Assembly: GCF_947500655.1 (NCBI RefSeq)
Contig: NZ_CANMSK010000015.1
Coordinates: 1 to 64,000, forward strand
Source of the DNA: an uncultured Psychrosphaera sp.
GTDB lineage: Bacteria > Pseudomonadota > Gammaproteobacteria > Enterobacterales > Alteromonadaceae
Reading direction: 5' to 3'
DNA: 64,000 nt
Both the position numbers and the translations under genes were made by a program. Under the pieces are notes generated by a model that saw only the letters and a list, made by a program, of their open reading frames with translations, was not told the origin of the DNA and searched no databases. This document shows, piece by piece, positions 27,504 to 37,618 of this stretch. Position 1 is the stretch's first letter. Every line of letters begins with the position of its first letter.

Positions 27504-30032
27504 TTAATCGACTAGGCGATTCTTTTTCAGCATTTGTTGTTTTAACTGGTTACTTTCAAAACCGAGTCGAGTCATAACTTCTTCTGATATATCGATCACA
27601 TCACCGACACCGACAACACTCCATAAACGCTCTTCAATTTCTTTGGCTCTATGAACTGCATAATCACCAACATAAGCTAATTCTTTAGCAATATAGTTCA
27701 TGTCTGGTCTACCTGTACGAGAAATAAATACTCGGTAAGCAAAGAATATATCTTTTTGTATGGATGAATCTATAAAGCTAGTTAGCTTTTCTGTGGTCAT
27801 AAATTGGTCGGCGTATTGCGCCATAAATGCATGGAGTTCACTTTTCTCATTTGATCTAAATCTAATATATAAATCAACGTATTCAGGTTTATCTGCACGT
27901 TTCAACTTAGTCAAAATAGGAGAGAAGACTGAAGTTAACGAATTATCCTTTAACAAAGGGTAAAATGTTGTTTCATGGGCATCTGGTTTATATTTTAATA
28001 ACATCTGATGCAACAAGTTTGCTTCTGTGCCTTTGCCAACCGTACTCACTCTGAGTTTGCTATTTTCTTTGGCAAAATACATCGGGAAGTTATGGATACT
28101 TTTAGCCGCAATATTTCGCAAACATTTAGATAATCCATGGAATTTACTTTCCATTTTTGCTGGTGTTAATTTGGCTTTATTTTGGCTAATTAATTTTTTG
28201 AAAAACTTGGAGGCGACATGTTCACCGCTAGGTTCAAATATGCGTAAGTTCATAATTAACTTATTACGGGAAATAGTCATCACTTCATAAGGTAACTTTT
28301 CTAACTTAAAGGCTTTGGTTACTCGCTGAAAATCTGGCATAGAGAGTAAAACGATGTCACCTTTTTTGTGATCATCAGCTTCATCTAATACGACTTGTAG
28401 CCCATGCTCTGAAAAGTCTCTTGTTTCGCCATAGATGCTTGTATCAGAATCTTCAATACGGATGCCTGACTTATAAAGATAGCGTTCTTCTGAGCGTAAA
28501 TTAACGTACTCAATAGATTCCACAATAATGGAAATATAGCGTTTTAATTTTGGGTGACCAAACTGGGTTAATTTAGGTACCAAGTCTGGGCTGAATTCAT
28601 GAGTTTGCTGATATTGTTGCGCAGAATTATCACCCGTTAACGGTGTCATAGTCACAACGTATTTAAGGCCTGACAACATTGCTTGAATTTTCTCTGAAGG
28701 TGGCTGGTTTAATAGCTTAACTTCTTCGCCAGCACTGTCAGGAATAGATAACGGCAAATATCCGTCTTCTTCATTGGCTATTGAGACTTGTAGCTTAAAT
28801 ACTTTCCAGCTGGCTTTTTTTGAGCCAAAACCGATAAATGCATTTTTTAGTTCAGGATCAGCATTTAACTCTTCAGAAGTTGCGGTATAAAAATAAAGTT
28901 TACCTTTTTTAGCGTGGGTAAAACAAAATAACAAAGACTCTTGAATTAAATTACCTGAGTTTAAAATTGCATCAATACGTGATTCATTTAAGATTTGTTG
29001 CAGTATTAAACTTTTATTTTCATCACTAAAATACCCTAAGGTTTCACGATTATTTTCTGTAGCTAATGCCATAGTAGGTAATAATCTGCCTTGAACTTCT
29101 CGCATGAAAACAGGTAGTGATGTTGCCCTTGGTAAATAATATTGCTCAAAGCCTTTTATAATAATCGCGTCTAAGGTGTTTTCTAAATTCACTTTATATC
29201 GACGTTTATTACTATTTATAAAGTCACTCAAAAATTCATCAAATGAACCGACTTCTTCAGCAAAAGAGCGTTTCATTCGAATATAATTATAATTTGGTCC
29301 AGCACTTTCAATACCGACAATTTCGTATTGAATGCCATCGGTAAGGTTAAGGGAAACCTCGTCTTCAAGTCCGGTTAAAAATAGTGAGATCTTTTGGCCT
29401 AATGCCACATCTTTAGCAGAAGGTATTTTTACTTTTGCACCGCTAATGGAAAGGTCGCTGGTGTTGGCTTTTAATACATTACCAATACCAAACTGTAATT
29501 CTACATTAATGCTAAAATTCATACGTTCTTCGTTACGTATGCCATATTGAGCAAAGTGAACAATTTCGCCGCCATGTTCTGAAATTACTCTATTGGCTGG
29601 ATTTTTTTGTTTTTCTTTTTCTACAGGCTTAGCTACTAATGTTTTGTCTTTTTCAGTTAGGCGTTTTTCTTGTTGGATCTTATCCATGATCTTAAAGTTG
29701 TTATCAGCATGTAATACGGCTTCGTAGACACCAACAGTATAACGACCAAACTTTTCTACTTGTTCAATAAATATCTTTTTGGCTAATTCATCTAAATAGT
29801 GAACTTGGCCTTTATGTTCAAATGTATTGGTTTCACCATCTACATTTCCACGTAAATCAATCAGTCGGGCACAAGGTTGAGCTAATCTTTTTAGCTCCAT
29901 CTTTATTAAAAATTGCTTTGATTTGGGCACGTCGATAGTCAAAGATTTGAACTGTTCGTCAAAATCCGGTTGATTTATCACTGCTTTTAGTTCCTCAATG
30001 ATCTCATTGAATTCCTGTAAGTCAGCTGCCAT
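27504..30032 (-). CDS. Large protein with two PilZ domains
   Basis: An 842-residue cytoplasmic protein. PilZ domain one starts at residue 166 with RNEER and continues to DLSISG (193-198); PilZ domain two, at about residues 510-560, has RSEER followed by DFSEHG. Both keep the RxxxR and (D/N)xSxxG motifs that bind cyclic di-GMP. The N-terminal 150 residues are helical with a charged linker; the middle (250-470) and C-terminal (590-842) parts match nothing I can name. No membrane helix is evident. It is divergent from radA, with a smaller PilZ protein on the far side of radA. Probably a c-di-GMP effector of motility or surface behaviour. Confidence 0.85.
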   Translation of the reverse strand: MAADLQEFNEIIEELKAVINQPDFDEQFKSLTIDVPKSKQFLIKMELKRLAQPCARLIDLRGNVDGETNTFEHKGQVHYLDELAKKIFIEQVEKFGRYTVGVYEAVLHADNNFKIMDKIQQEKRLTEKDKTLVAKPVEKEKQKNPANRVISEHGGEIVHFAQYGIRNEERMNFSINVELQFGIGNVLKANTSDLSISGAKVKIPSAKDVALGQKISLFLTGLEDEVSLNLTDGIQYEIVGIESAGPNYNYIRMKRSFAEEVGSFDEFLSDFINSNKRRYKVNLENTLDAIIIKGFEQYYLPRATSLPVFMREVQGRLLPTMALATENNRETLGYFSDENKSLILQQILNESRIDAILNSGNLIQESLLFCFTHAKKGKLYFYTATSEELNADPELKNAFIGFGSKKASWKVFKLQVSIANEEDGYLPLSIPDSAGEEVKLLNQPPSEKIQAMLSGLKYVVTMTPLTGDNSAQQYQQTHEFSPDLVPKLTQFGHPKLKRYISIIVESIEYVNLRSEERYLYKSGIRIEDSDTSIYGETRDFSEHGLQVVLDEADDHKKGDIVLLSMPDFQRVTKAFKLEKLPYEVMTISRNKLIMNLRIFEPSGEHVASKFFKKLISQNKAKLTPAKMESKFHGLSKCLRNIAAKSIHNFPMYFAKENSKLRVSTVGKGTEANLLHQMLLKYKPDAHETTFYPLLKDNSLTSVFSPILTKLKRADKPEYVDLYIRFRSNEKSELHAFMAQYADQFMTTEKLTSFIDSSIQKDIFFAYRVFISRTGRPDMNYIAKELAYVGDYAVHRAKEIEERLWSVVGVGDVIDISEEVMTRLGFESNQLKQQMLKKNRLVD

Positions 30033-30353
30033 AAATTAAATAACCTTATGATTTTATTATTTTTATTATCGCTGTTAAAACGCGAGTCGTAAAATAGTTA
30101 ACCACTTATTTATACTGAAATGACTAAATAAGTAAATTTGAATTTGAATTTATGCACTTTCTAAGCAACAAATATGCCATAGAAAATCAGAGCGTGTTAG
30201 CAAAATAATCAAGTTAAGACTTAGCTAGTTTCATTTATATAATTGATATTATTGTTCATTAGGTACGAGTTTATGCTTATTGAAATTATCTTTATCGGGT
30301 AAACTTAAACATCTACTTTGAATACTTGGTTGTAATAAAGGAAATAAACGTCG
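30033..30353. other. Intergenic gap between the double-PilZ gene and radA
   Basis: A 321-base divergent promoter region, AT-rich. Apart from the radA ribosome site (AAGGA near 30340) I see no hairpin, repeat or ORF worth naming. Confidence 0.5.
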
Positions 30354-31718
30354 ATGGCAAAAGCAAAAATAGCATACGTATGCAGTGATTGTGGTGGGGA
30401 GTTTCCAAGATGGCAAGGCCAGTGCACTGAGTGCGGCGCTTGGAATACCATTTCAGAATTTAGAGTTGCTCCAAAGCAAGCTGCTGCCGCGTCAAAATAT
30501 GAAGGTTATGCTGGCCAAGTAGAAAATAAAGTACAAACCTTAAGTAGCATAGATTTACAGGCTTTACCTAGATTTAGTAGTGGCTATAAAGAACTTGATC
30601 GAGTTTTAGGCGGCGGAATTGTTCCGGGCTCCGCTATCTTAATTGGTGGTAGTCCAGGTGCTGGTAAAAGTACTTTGTTATTACAAACCATGTGTTATTT
30701 AGCTGAGCATATGACCACGCTTTATGTCACAGGTGAAGAAAGCTTACAGCAAGTTGCCATGCGCGCTCACCGTTTAGGTTTACCAACCAACAAGTTAAAC
30801 GTATTAGCCGAAACCAATGTAGAAACTATTTGTACTCACGCGGTTAATTTAAAACCATCAATAATTGTGGTGGACTCAATTCAAGTTATGCATGTATTAG
30901 ACGTAGCCTCAGCTCCGGGAAGCGTGTCGCAAGTTCGTGAGGGCGCAGCTTATTTGACGCGCTTTGCTAAACAGAATAATGTAGCTGTTGTATTAGTCGG
31001 TCATGTCACGAAAGACGGTTCGCTTGCTGGTCCTAAAGTGCTAGAACACTGTATTGATGCAAGTGTCATGTTAGATGGCGACGAAGATGGCCGTTATAGA
31101 ACTTTACGAGGTACTAAAAACCGATTTGGTGCGGTAAACGAACTTGGAGTTTTTGCCATGACGGACAAAGGGCTAAAAGAAGTTAGCAACCCATCGGCTA
31201 TATTTTTGAATAGGGCAGAAGGGGATTCTTCTGGCAGTTCAGTTACGGTTTTATGGGAAGGAACTCGTCCGCTATTAGTGGAAATACAAGCTTTGGTTGA
31301 TGCTTCACAAATGGGGAATCCTCGTCGAATTGCTGTTGGTTTAGATCAAAATCGTTTAGCTATGCTGTTGGCTGTTTTGCATCGTCATGGCGGTTTGATG
31401 CTGGGCGACCAAGATGTATTTGTTAATGTAGTTGGTGGTGTAAAAGTCACAGAGACCAGCGTGGATTTAGCCTTGTTGTTGGCTATGGTTTCAAGCTTTC
31501 GTGATCATCCACTTGACCGTGAATTAGTGGTTTTTGGTGAAGTTGGTTTGGCTGGTGAAATTCGTCCAGTACCAAGCGGACAAGAAAGGTTAAGAGAAGC
31601 GGCAAAACATGGATTTAAAAAAGCGATAGTACCAAAATCGAATATGCCAAAAGAACCGATTGCAGGAATGAAAGTGATTGGCATCTCTAGATTATCGGAA
31701 GCGTTAGAGCATTTGTAA
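30354..31718 (+). CDS. radA: DNA repair protein RadA (Sms)
   Basis: RecA-like branch-migration helicase that helps process recombination intermediates. The order is an N-terminal C4 zinc finger (CSDCGG...CTECGAW, residues 10-31), a RecA-type ATPase with Walker A GGSPGAGKST, the RadA-specific KNRFG motif after LRGTK, and a C-terminal Lon-protease-like domain (MVSSFRDHPLDRELVVFGEVGLAGEIRPV). The 454 residues fit the family. Followed by a bidirectional terminator. It is flanked on both sides by PilZ-domain genes on the opposite strand. Confidence 0.97.
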   Translation: MAKAKIAYVCSDCGGEFPRWQGQCTECGAWNTISEFRVAPKQAAAASKYEGYAGQVENKVQTLSSIDLQALPRFSSGYKELDRVLGGGIVPGSAILIGGSPGAGKSTLLLQTMCYLAEHMTTLYVTGEESLQQVAMRAHRLGLPTNKLNVLAETNVETICTHAVNLKPSIIVVDSIQVMHVLDVASAPGSVSQVREGAAYLTRFAKQNNVAVVLVGHVTKDGSLAGPKVLEHCIDASVMLDGDEDGRYRTLRGTKNRFGAVNELGVFAMTDKGLKEVSNPSAIFLNRAEGDSSGSSVTVLWEGTRPLLVEIQALVDASQMGNPRRIAVGLDQNRLAMLLAVLHRHGGLMLGDQDVFVNVVGGVKVTETSVDLALLLAMVSSFRDHPLDRELVVFGEVGLAGEIRPVPSGQERLREAAKHGFKKAIVPKSNMPKEPIAGMKVIGISRLSEALEHL

Positions 31719-31777
31719 AATGTTATAAAACTAGATTGAGATCTTTATTTTTATTGGGCTTTTTAGTTTAATTTGTG

Positions 31778-31809
31778 ACGAGCTTTTTACTTTCATAGAA
31801 AAAGCTCGT
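31778..31809. terminator. Shared terminator, radA / small PilZ gene
   Basis: Arms ACGAGCTTTTT (31778-31788) and AAAAAGCTCGT (31799-31809) with a 10-nt loop lie between convergent genes. Confidence 0.8.
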
Positions 31810-31818
31810 TTGCGTAAT

Positions 31819-32178
31819 TTACGGATAAGATAAGCTAGCTAACTCTCTATTTAAAAAGTCTTCATCACCAAGATTTAGAGTAATTAAACGTTTTAAATGG
31901 GACACACTTTCCAAGTCCATCTTAGTACAAGCTATGCCAATATTTTGTTTTTCAACATGAGCGATAAAGCCAAAGAGCTCAATGGTGATCTCCGTATCTG
32001 GTAAGGTAAAAGACAGAGTGCAATCTTTATCTGTGTATTCACTTAGGTCGGTCTCAGATTTTATTAACGCACCTTTTAAAGACAAGTCGACTAAGCTAGT
32101 TTCATAGGCTTTGTCACCTATTTTTAAACTTGCCACAGTGGAAAAGATGATACGAGTAAAACGTCTTTTATCTTCCAT
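31819..32178 (-). CDS. Small single-domain PilZ protein
   Basis: A 119-residue PilZ domain on its own. MEDKRRFTRIIF supplies the RxxxR motif at the very N-terminus and DLSLKG supplies the DxSxxG motif, so c-di-GMP binding is likely. AAGG lies 8 bases before ATG 32178. It is transcribed in the direction away from ettA, 170 bases after the ettA stop and its terminator, so it has its own promoter. Together with the large PilZ gene at 27504 it brackets radA. Confidence 0.87.
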   Translation of the reverse strand: MEDKRRFTRIIFSTVASLKIGDKAYETSLVDLSLKGALIKSETDLSEYTDKDCTLSFTLPDTEITIELFGFIAHVEKQNIGIACTKMDLESVSHLKRLITLNLGDEDFLNRELASLSYP

Positions 32179-32269
32179 ATGAAAAACCTTAACAGTTGAA
32201 TTAAATATAATGTTTTTATTATTCGATTAGCATAAGCATGGTTCTAGATTGTTCAAATTGCAAGCATTA

Positions 32270-32306
32270 AAAAAGGGCATGAATACAATGCGTATATGCC
32301 CTTTTT
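32270..32306 (-). terminator. Terminator after ettA
   Basis: Arms AAAAAGGGCAT and ATGCCCTTTTT with a 15-nt loop, 40 bases past the ettA stop. The minus-strand read ends in a T-run. Confidence 0.85.
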
Positions 32307-32347
32307 AATATTTATCGCTTGGTAAAAGTAGAAGGTTTACCGGATGA

Positions 32348-34027
32348 TTATTTTAATCTTTTGTATTTGATCCTATGAGGTTCTGCTGCCGCAGCACCGT
32401 AAGTTTTCTTCATCCATTCGTCATATTCAGTAAAGTTACCTTCAAAGAAATTAACCTGACCTTCATCACGATAATCGATTATATGAGTGGCAATTCTATC
32501 TAAAAACCAACGGTCATGTGAGATAACCATGGCACAGCCTGGGAATTCTAAAATAGCTTCTTCCAATGCGCGTAAGGTTTCAATATCCAAGTCATTGGTT
32601 GGCTCATCCAGTAATAATACATTACCGCCCGTTTTTACTAACTTAGCTAAATGAACTCGGTTACGTTCACCACCAGATAATTGACCAATGATCTTTTGTT
32701 GATCAGAACCTTTAAAGTTAAAGCGGCCTACATAAGCACGCGAAGGAACTTCATAAGTACCAATTTGAATGATCTCACTGCCTTCTGATATTTCTTCATA
32801 AACGGTTTTAGAGTCGTCCATATCGTCACGGAATTGATCAACACTGGCAAGTTTTACAGTATCACCAAGAGTGACAGTACCTGAATCTGGTGTTTCAGCC
32901 CCTGAAAGCATTTTAAACAACGTTGATTTACCCGCGCCGTTCGCGCCAATAATACCGACAATAGCGCCTTTAGGAATTGAGAAACTTAAATCATCAATTA
33001 AGACACGATCGCCATAAGATTTAGTTAAATTTTCAACATCAACCACTTTATCGCCAAGGCGAGGCCCTGGTGGAATATACAATTCGTTGGTTTCATTACG
33101 CTTTTGGTTTTCATTACTTGATAACTCTTCAAAGCGAGCCATACGCGCTTTACTTTTTGCTTGGCGGCCTTTTGGATTTGAACGAACCCAATCAAGTTCA
33201 TGTTTGATGGTTTTAGCTAAAGCATTTTCAGTACGTTTTTCTTGTTCAAGACGTGCATCTTTTTGCTCAAGCCAATTAGTATAATTGCCTTCATAAGGAA
33301 TACCATGGCCACGGTCTAATTCTAAAATCCAACCGGCGACATTATCTAAGAAATATCTATCATGGGTAATGGCAACAACAGTACCTGTGTAATCATGTAA
33401 GAAGCGCTCTAACCAAGCAACAGACTCTGCATCCAAGTGATTGGTTGGTTCATCGAGTAATAACATGTCAGGTTTTTCAAGTAATAAACGACATAAAGCA
33501 ACACGACGACGTTCACCACCACTGAGTACCGCAATTTTTTGATCCCATTCTGGTAAACGTAATGCGTCTGCAGCACGCTCTAGAGTGTTATCAATGTTAT
33601 GACCGTCTTGTGCGTTGATAATATCTTCTAATTGACCTTGTTCTTTTGCAAGTGCATCAAAGTCAGCGCCTTCCTCAGCATATTCACTATAAACTTGGTC
33701 AAGACGTGCCATGGCATTTTTTACTTCAGACACTGCTTCTTCAACCGCTTCGCGCACCGTTTGATTTTCATCAAGCTGAGGCTCTTGTGGCAAATAACCA
33801 ATTTTAATACCAGAAAGGGCTTTTGCTTCACCTTCAAATTCTGTATCAACACCCGCCATAATTTTAAGTAAACTTGATTTACCTGAGCCGTTTAAACCTA
33901 AAACACCAATTTTAGCGCCAGGAAAAAAACTTAGTGAAATGTCTTTTAATATTGTACGTTTTGGCGGAACGATCTTCGAAACGCGATTCATCGACATGAT
34001 GAACTTGTCAGGTAAAATTTGAGCCAT
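32348..34027 (-). CDS. ettA: Energy-dependent translational throttle protein EttA (ABC-F)
   Basis: Cytoplasmic ABC-F ATPase that binds the ribosomal E site and gates entry into elongation according to the ATP/ADP ratio. Two ABC domains are complete: Walker A GLNGSGKSS and signature LSGGERRR in the first, Walker A GANGAGKST and LSGGERNR in the second. The arm and linker (P-site interacting, KGRQAKSKARMARFEEL) lie between them. There are no membrane helices. Near-identical in layout to E. coli EttA, with four extra N-terminal residues (559 versus 555). AAGG precedes ATG 34027. Divergent from glyA. Confidence 0.97.
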   Translation of the reverse strand: MAQILPDKFIMSMNRVSKIVPPKRTILKDISLSFFPGAKIGVLGLNGSGKSSLLKIMAGVDTEFEGEAKALSGIKIGYLPQEPQLDENQTVREAVEEAVSEVKNAMARLDQVYSEYAEEGADFDALAKEQGQLEDIINAQDGHNIDNTLERAADALRLPEWDQKIAVLSGGERRRVALCRLLLEKPDMLLLDEPTNHLDAESVAWLERFLHDYTGTVVAITHDRYFLDNVAGWILELDRGHGIPYEGNYTNWLEQKDARLEQEKRTENALAKTIKHELDWVRSNPKGRQAKSKARMARFEELSSNENQKRNETNELYIPPGPRLGDKVVDVENLTKSYGDRVLIDDLSFSIPKGAIVGIIGANGAGKSTLFKMLSGAETPDSGTVTLGDTVKLASVDQFRDDMDDSKTVYEEISEGSEIIQIGTYEVPSRAYVGRFNFKGSDQQKIIGQLSGGERNRVHLAKLVKTGGNVLLLDEPTNDLDIETLRALEEAILEFPGCAMVISHDRWFLDRIATHIIDYRDEGQVNFFEGNFTEYDEWMKKTYGAAAAEPHRIKYKRLK

Positions 34028-34443
34028 GTTAAAGCCTTAAAATTAAGTAATTGTTAGTTTCTACTGCTACTATTTAATAACACATAGTTGCTATTGCTAG
34101 GCAGTTAATAAAGTAAAAGGATGGTAGCGGATCTGGGCTTGTAAGATCAACTAATAACGGTGTAATTGACGAACTATTAAACATTGAAAAGCCAATGAAA
34201 TAAGCCTTAATGAATGAGAGATAGTTTAACTCATAAGTTTAATAATTAAATAGCTGTAAAACCCGGAAGCCAAATAAACCATAACAACGATACTTAATTG
34301 TTCTAAATCATAAATATTTCTAATGATTCGACTATATTATTTTTTTAAATTAGCGCGTATTATACGCGCAAATTTTACTTTATAACTTCAACTTTAACTA
34401 TTATTAAAGATTGTTAGAAACTTAAATCAGCCGAGGTGTGGAC
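34028..34443. promoter_or_regulatory. ettA-glyA divergent promoter region with GCGCGTA palindrome
   Basis: This 416-base gap holds no gene I can support. Its notable element is the perfect inverted repeat GCGCGTA-TTA-TACGCGC at 34353-34369, which contains TATTAT at 34358 and lies 75 bases before glyA. It may be a -10 element set inside a GC palindrome, or an operator. No PurR site or clear MetR site was seen. Confidence 0.4.
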
Positions 34444-35700
34444 ATGCTAAAACGTGATATGAATATTGCCGATTTTGACCCAGAGTTATGGGAATCAATG
34501 CAACAAGAAACGAAACGTCAAGAAGATCATATTGAGCTTATCGCTTCTGAAAACTACTGTAGTCCACGTGTTATGGAAGCTCAAGGCTCACAACTAACTA
34601 ATAAATACGCTGAAGGTTACCCAGGTAAGCGTTATTACGGTGGTTGTGAATATGTTGACGTTTCTGAGCAATTAGCGATTGACCGTGCTAATGAATTGTT
34701 TGGTTCTGATTACGCTAACGTACAGCCACATTCAGGTTCTCAAGCAAACTCTGCTGTATTCCAAGCCTTAGTTAATCCAGGTGACACTATTTTAGGTATG
34801 AGCCTAGCTCACGGTGGTCACTTAACTCACGGTTCTCACGTAAGTTTCTCTGGTAAAATTTACAATGCTGTTCAGTACGGTATTAATGAAGAGACTGGAG
34901 AGTTAGATTACGCAGAAGTTGAAAAGTTAGCACGTGAACACAAACCTAAAATGATCATTGCTGGTTTCTCAGCATATTCAGGTATTGTTGATTGGGAACG
35001 TTTCCGTAAAATTGCTGACGAAGTTGGCGCATACTTATTTGTTGATATGGCTCACGTTGCAGGTTTAGTTGCTGCGGGTGAATACCCAAATCCAGTGCCT
35101 TTTGCACACGTTGTAACAACAACCACTCATAAAACATTAGCGGGTCCTCGTGGTGGTTTAATTATTTCTGGTTGTGGCGATGCAGATGTATATAAAAAAT
35201 TAAACAGCGCTGTATTCCCTGGTGGTCAAGGTGGTCCTTTGTGTCACGTTATTGCTGCTAAAGCGGTTGCGTTTAAAGAAGCACTTCAACCTGACTTTAA
35301 AGTATATCAAAAGCAAGTTGTTGTTAACGCGAAGAAAATGTGTGAAGTAATGATGTCTCGCGGCTACGATATCGTATCTAACGGTACACAAAACCACTTA
35401 TTCTTAGTTGATTTAATCGCAAAAGATATGACAGGTAAAGATGCTGATGCTGCGTTAGGTAAAGCATTTATCACTGTGAACAAAAACTCAGTTCCTAATG
35501 ACCCACGTTCTCCATTTGTTACATCTGGCTTACGTTTAGGTACGCCTGCGGTAACTCGTCGCGGTATGAAAGAAGCTGAAATGGTTGAGTTAACTAACTT
35601 AATCTGTGACGTTTTAGACAATATTGAAGACGAAGCAAACATTGAAACAGTGAAAGGCAAAGTTAAAGACCTTTGCGCACGTTTCCCTGTTTATGGCTAA
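34444..35700 (+). CDS. glyA: Serine hydroxymethyltransferase
   Basis: PLP enzyme converting serine and tetrahydrofolate to glycine and 5,10-methylene-THF, the main one-carbon source and so linked to methionine and purine synthesis. The PLP lysine is in the [14 protein letters not shown] motif; [24 protein letters not shown] and [12 protein letters not shown] are conserved. ATG 34444 gives 418 residues beginning [12 protein letters not shown], like E. coli; GAGGTG lies 5 bases upstream. A GTG at 34438 is part of that ribosome site. Followed by a terminator before nrdR. Confidence 0.98.
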   Translation: MLKRDMNIADFDPELWESMQQETKRQEDHIELIASENYCSPRVMEAQGSQLTNKYAEGYPGKRYYGGCEYVDVSEQLAIDRANELFGSDYANVQPHSGSQANSAVFQALVNPGDTILGMSLAHGGHLTHGSHVSFSGKIYNAVQYGINEETGELDYAEVEKLAREHKPKMIIAGFSAYSGIVDWERFRKIADEVGAYLFVDMAHVAGLVAAGEYPNPVPFAHVVTTTTHKTLAGPRGGLIISGCGDADVYKKLNSAVFPGGQGGPLCHVIAAKAVAFKEALQPDFKVYQKQVVVNAKKMCEVMMSRGYDIVSNGTQNHLFLVDLIAKDMTGKDADAALGKAFITVNKNSVPNDPRSPFVTSGLRLGTPAVTRRGMKEAEMVELTNLICDVLDNIEDEANIETVKGKVKDLCARFPVYG

Positions 35701-35767
35701 GCATTGGCTGAGTACAAAAGTTAAGCTAAATAGTTGCTCGAAAACAGCACCTTAGCTGTGTTAAACT

Positions 35768-35793
35768 AAAACCGCGAATATCGCGGTTTTTTT
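35768..35793 (+). terminator. Terminator after glyA
   Basis: A compact stem ACCGCGA/TCGCGGT with a 3-nt loop and a T7 tail. Confidence 0.92.
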
Positions 35794-35885
35794 ATGCTTG
35801 TTTACAATTGTAATTTGCTTTTGTAGTAACCATTATATTGATTAAACCGTCATAACCATCACATTAAATACAAGTAGGTATATTT

Positions 35886-36386
35886 ATGCATTGTCCATTT
35901 TGTTCAGCAACGGAAACTAAAGTAATAGATTCTCGTTTGGTTGGCGGTGGTTCTCAGGTTCGTCGTCGTAGAGAATGTAATCAATGTAATGAGCGGTTTA
36001 CTAGCTTTGAAGGCGCAGAATTAGTTATGCCTAAAGTGGTAAAACGAGATGGTAAACGTGAACCGTTTAATGAAGATAAAATGAGCGCTGGTATTTTACG
36101 AGCGTTAGAAAAAAGACCGGTTAGCACCGAACAAATTGAACAGTTAATTTTAAGCATTAAAAAAGAGATCAGAATGACGGGTGAACGAGAAGTCAGCTCT
36201 GAGTTTATTGGTAATTTGATCATGGATGGATTGGTACAAGTCGATAAAGTGGCTTATGTTCGCTTTGCGTCTGTGTATCGCTCTTTTGAAGATATTAAAG
36301 AGTTTGGTGAAGAAATTGCAAAAATTGGCCAGCAAGCGGATAAAAAAACAGAGCTAAGTAAACTTCAATCTAAGCTTTTTGAATAA
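35886..36386 (+). CDS. nrdR: Transcriptional repressor NrdR
   Basis: Nucleotide-sensing repressor of ribonucleotide reductase genes. An N-terminal zinc ribbon (CPFC...CNQC, residues 3-34) with the basic VRRRRECN segment is followed by an ATP-cone domain (about 49-139: [16 protein letters not shown]). The 166 residues include a slightly extended Lys-rich tail. It heads nrdR-ribD-ribE-ribBX-ribH-nusB, as in many proteobacteria. No nrd genes are present in the window, so its targets lie elsewhere. Confidence 0.97.
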   Translation: MHCPFCSATETKVIDSRLVGGGSQVRRRRECNQCNERFTSFEGAELVMPKVVKRDGKREPFNEDKMSAGILRALEKRPVSTEQIEQLILSIKKEIRMTGEREVSSEFIGNLIMDGLVQVDKVAYVRFASVYRSFEDIKEFGEEIAKIGQQADKKTELSKLQSKLFE

Positions 36387-36445
36387 CCCTTGTTAATAAT
36401 ATTAATAAAAAATAATAACTCAGAACCTTAATGTAGATATCAAAT

Positions 36446-37615
36446 ATGACTTTCTCTTTAGCCGACCATCAATTTATGGCCAAAGCCATTAAATTGGCAA
36501 GTCGTGGACAATTCACCACAAGCCCGAATCCCAATGTGGGCTGTGTTATCGTAAAAAACGGTAAAATTATTGGTGAAGGTTGGCATAAAAAAGCCGGAAC
36601 AGGTCATGCTGAAGTTAATGCGCTTGCCAACTTAACACCTGATCAAACTACCGACGCAACCGCTTATGTCACATTAGAACCTTGCAGTCACTTTGGACGA
36701 ACGCCTCCTTGTGCAAATTTACTTATTAATGCAAATATCAAACGTGTTGTTGTCGCCATGTTAGACACGAATCCTTTGGTTGCTGGTAAAGGTATATTGT
36801 TATTAATGCAAGCCGGAGTAGACGTAAAGGTCGGTTTGTTAGAACAAGATGCCAAAGCATTAAACCTTGGGTTTTTCTCAAGAATGGAAAATAAACGGCC
36901 ATTTGTGTCAGTAAAAATGGCGTCATCACTAGATGGTAAGTCGGCATTAGGCAATGGTGAAAGTAAATGGATAACGGGTGCTGAAGCGCGTGCTGACGTA
37001 CAAACGTATCGAGCCAAAGCTTGCGCTATTTTATCTACAGCTAAAACCGTGATTGCTGACAATGCAAAGTTAAATGTACGTGAAGAACAACTTAACTTTT
37101 CTTACCCGTTGGATGAAGTAGTTAAAGAGATAAGACAACCGCTCAAAATTATTTTAGACAGTCGTGGCGAATTAGATGAAAAACGCCAAAGCGAGTTAGA
37201 CTTATTTACTACTAATGCTAATAGCCTGAGCAATAATTCTATTGTTATTGTGAGAAAAGACTCGCAGCCGTTGCCAGAAAAGACACACAATAATGTTAGC
37301 TATGTTCAGTTACCTTATGACGAAGCTAGCAACCGCTTTGCTATTGATGCTTTATTGGATTGGTGTGGTAAAAACGAAATTAATAATTTGTGGGTTGAGG
37401 CGGGCGCTAAATTAGCCGCTAGTTTTGTCCAACAAGGTTTGTTTGATGAGTTAATTGTTTATATGGCTCCTAAGATTATGGGGATGAATGCACAGGATGT
37501 TATGCCTGTAGGGCCATTTGACGCTATGGAACAAACGATTGAATTACAACTTAAAACGTTAACGCAGTTAGGCCAAGATATGCGCCTAATCTATTTAACA
37601 AAATCTGAGGAATAA
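36446..37615 (+). CDS. ribD: Bifunctional riboflavin deaminase/reductase
   Basis: Second and third steps of riboflavin synthesis. The N-terminal deaminase carries the zinc motif HAEVNAL with PCSHFGRTPPC. The C-terminal reductase (about residues 150-389) has VSVKMASSLDGKSAL and WVEAGAKLAASFVQQGLFDEL. Slightly longer (389) than E. coli RibD (367), due to an insert in the reductase (around SNNSIVIVRKDSQ). It is 59 bases after nrdR and 3 bases before ribE, so it belongs to the operon. Confidence 0.97.
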   Translation: MTFSLADHQFMAKAIKLASRGQFTTSPNPNVGCVIVKNGKIIGEGWHKKAGTGHAEVNALANLTPDQTTDATAYVTLEPCSHFGRTPPCANLLINANIKRVVVAMLDTNPLVAGKGILLLMQAGVDVKVGLLEQDAKALNLGFFSRMENKRPFVSVKMASSLDGKSALGNGESKWITGAEARADVQTYRAKACAILSTAKTVIADNAKLNVREEQLNFSYPLDEVVKEIRQPLKIILDSRGELDEKRQSELDLFTTNANSLSNNSIVIVRKDSQPLPEKTHNNVSYVQLPYDEASNRFAIDALLDWCGKNEINNLWVEAGAKLAASFVQQGLFDELIVYMAPKIMGMNAQDVMPVGPFDAMEQTIELQLKTLTQLGQDMRLIYLTKSEE

Positions 37616-37618
37616 TCT

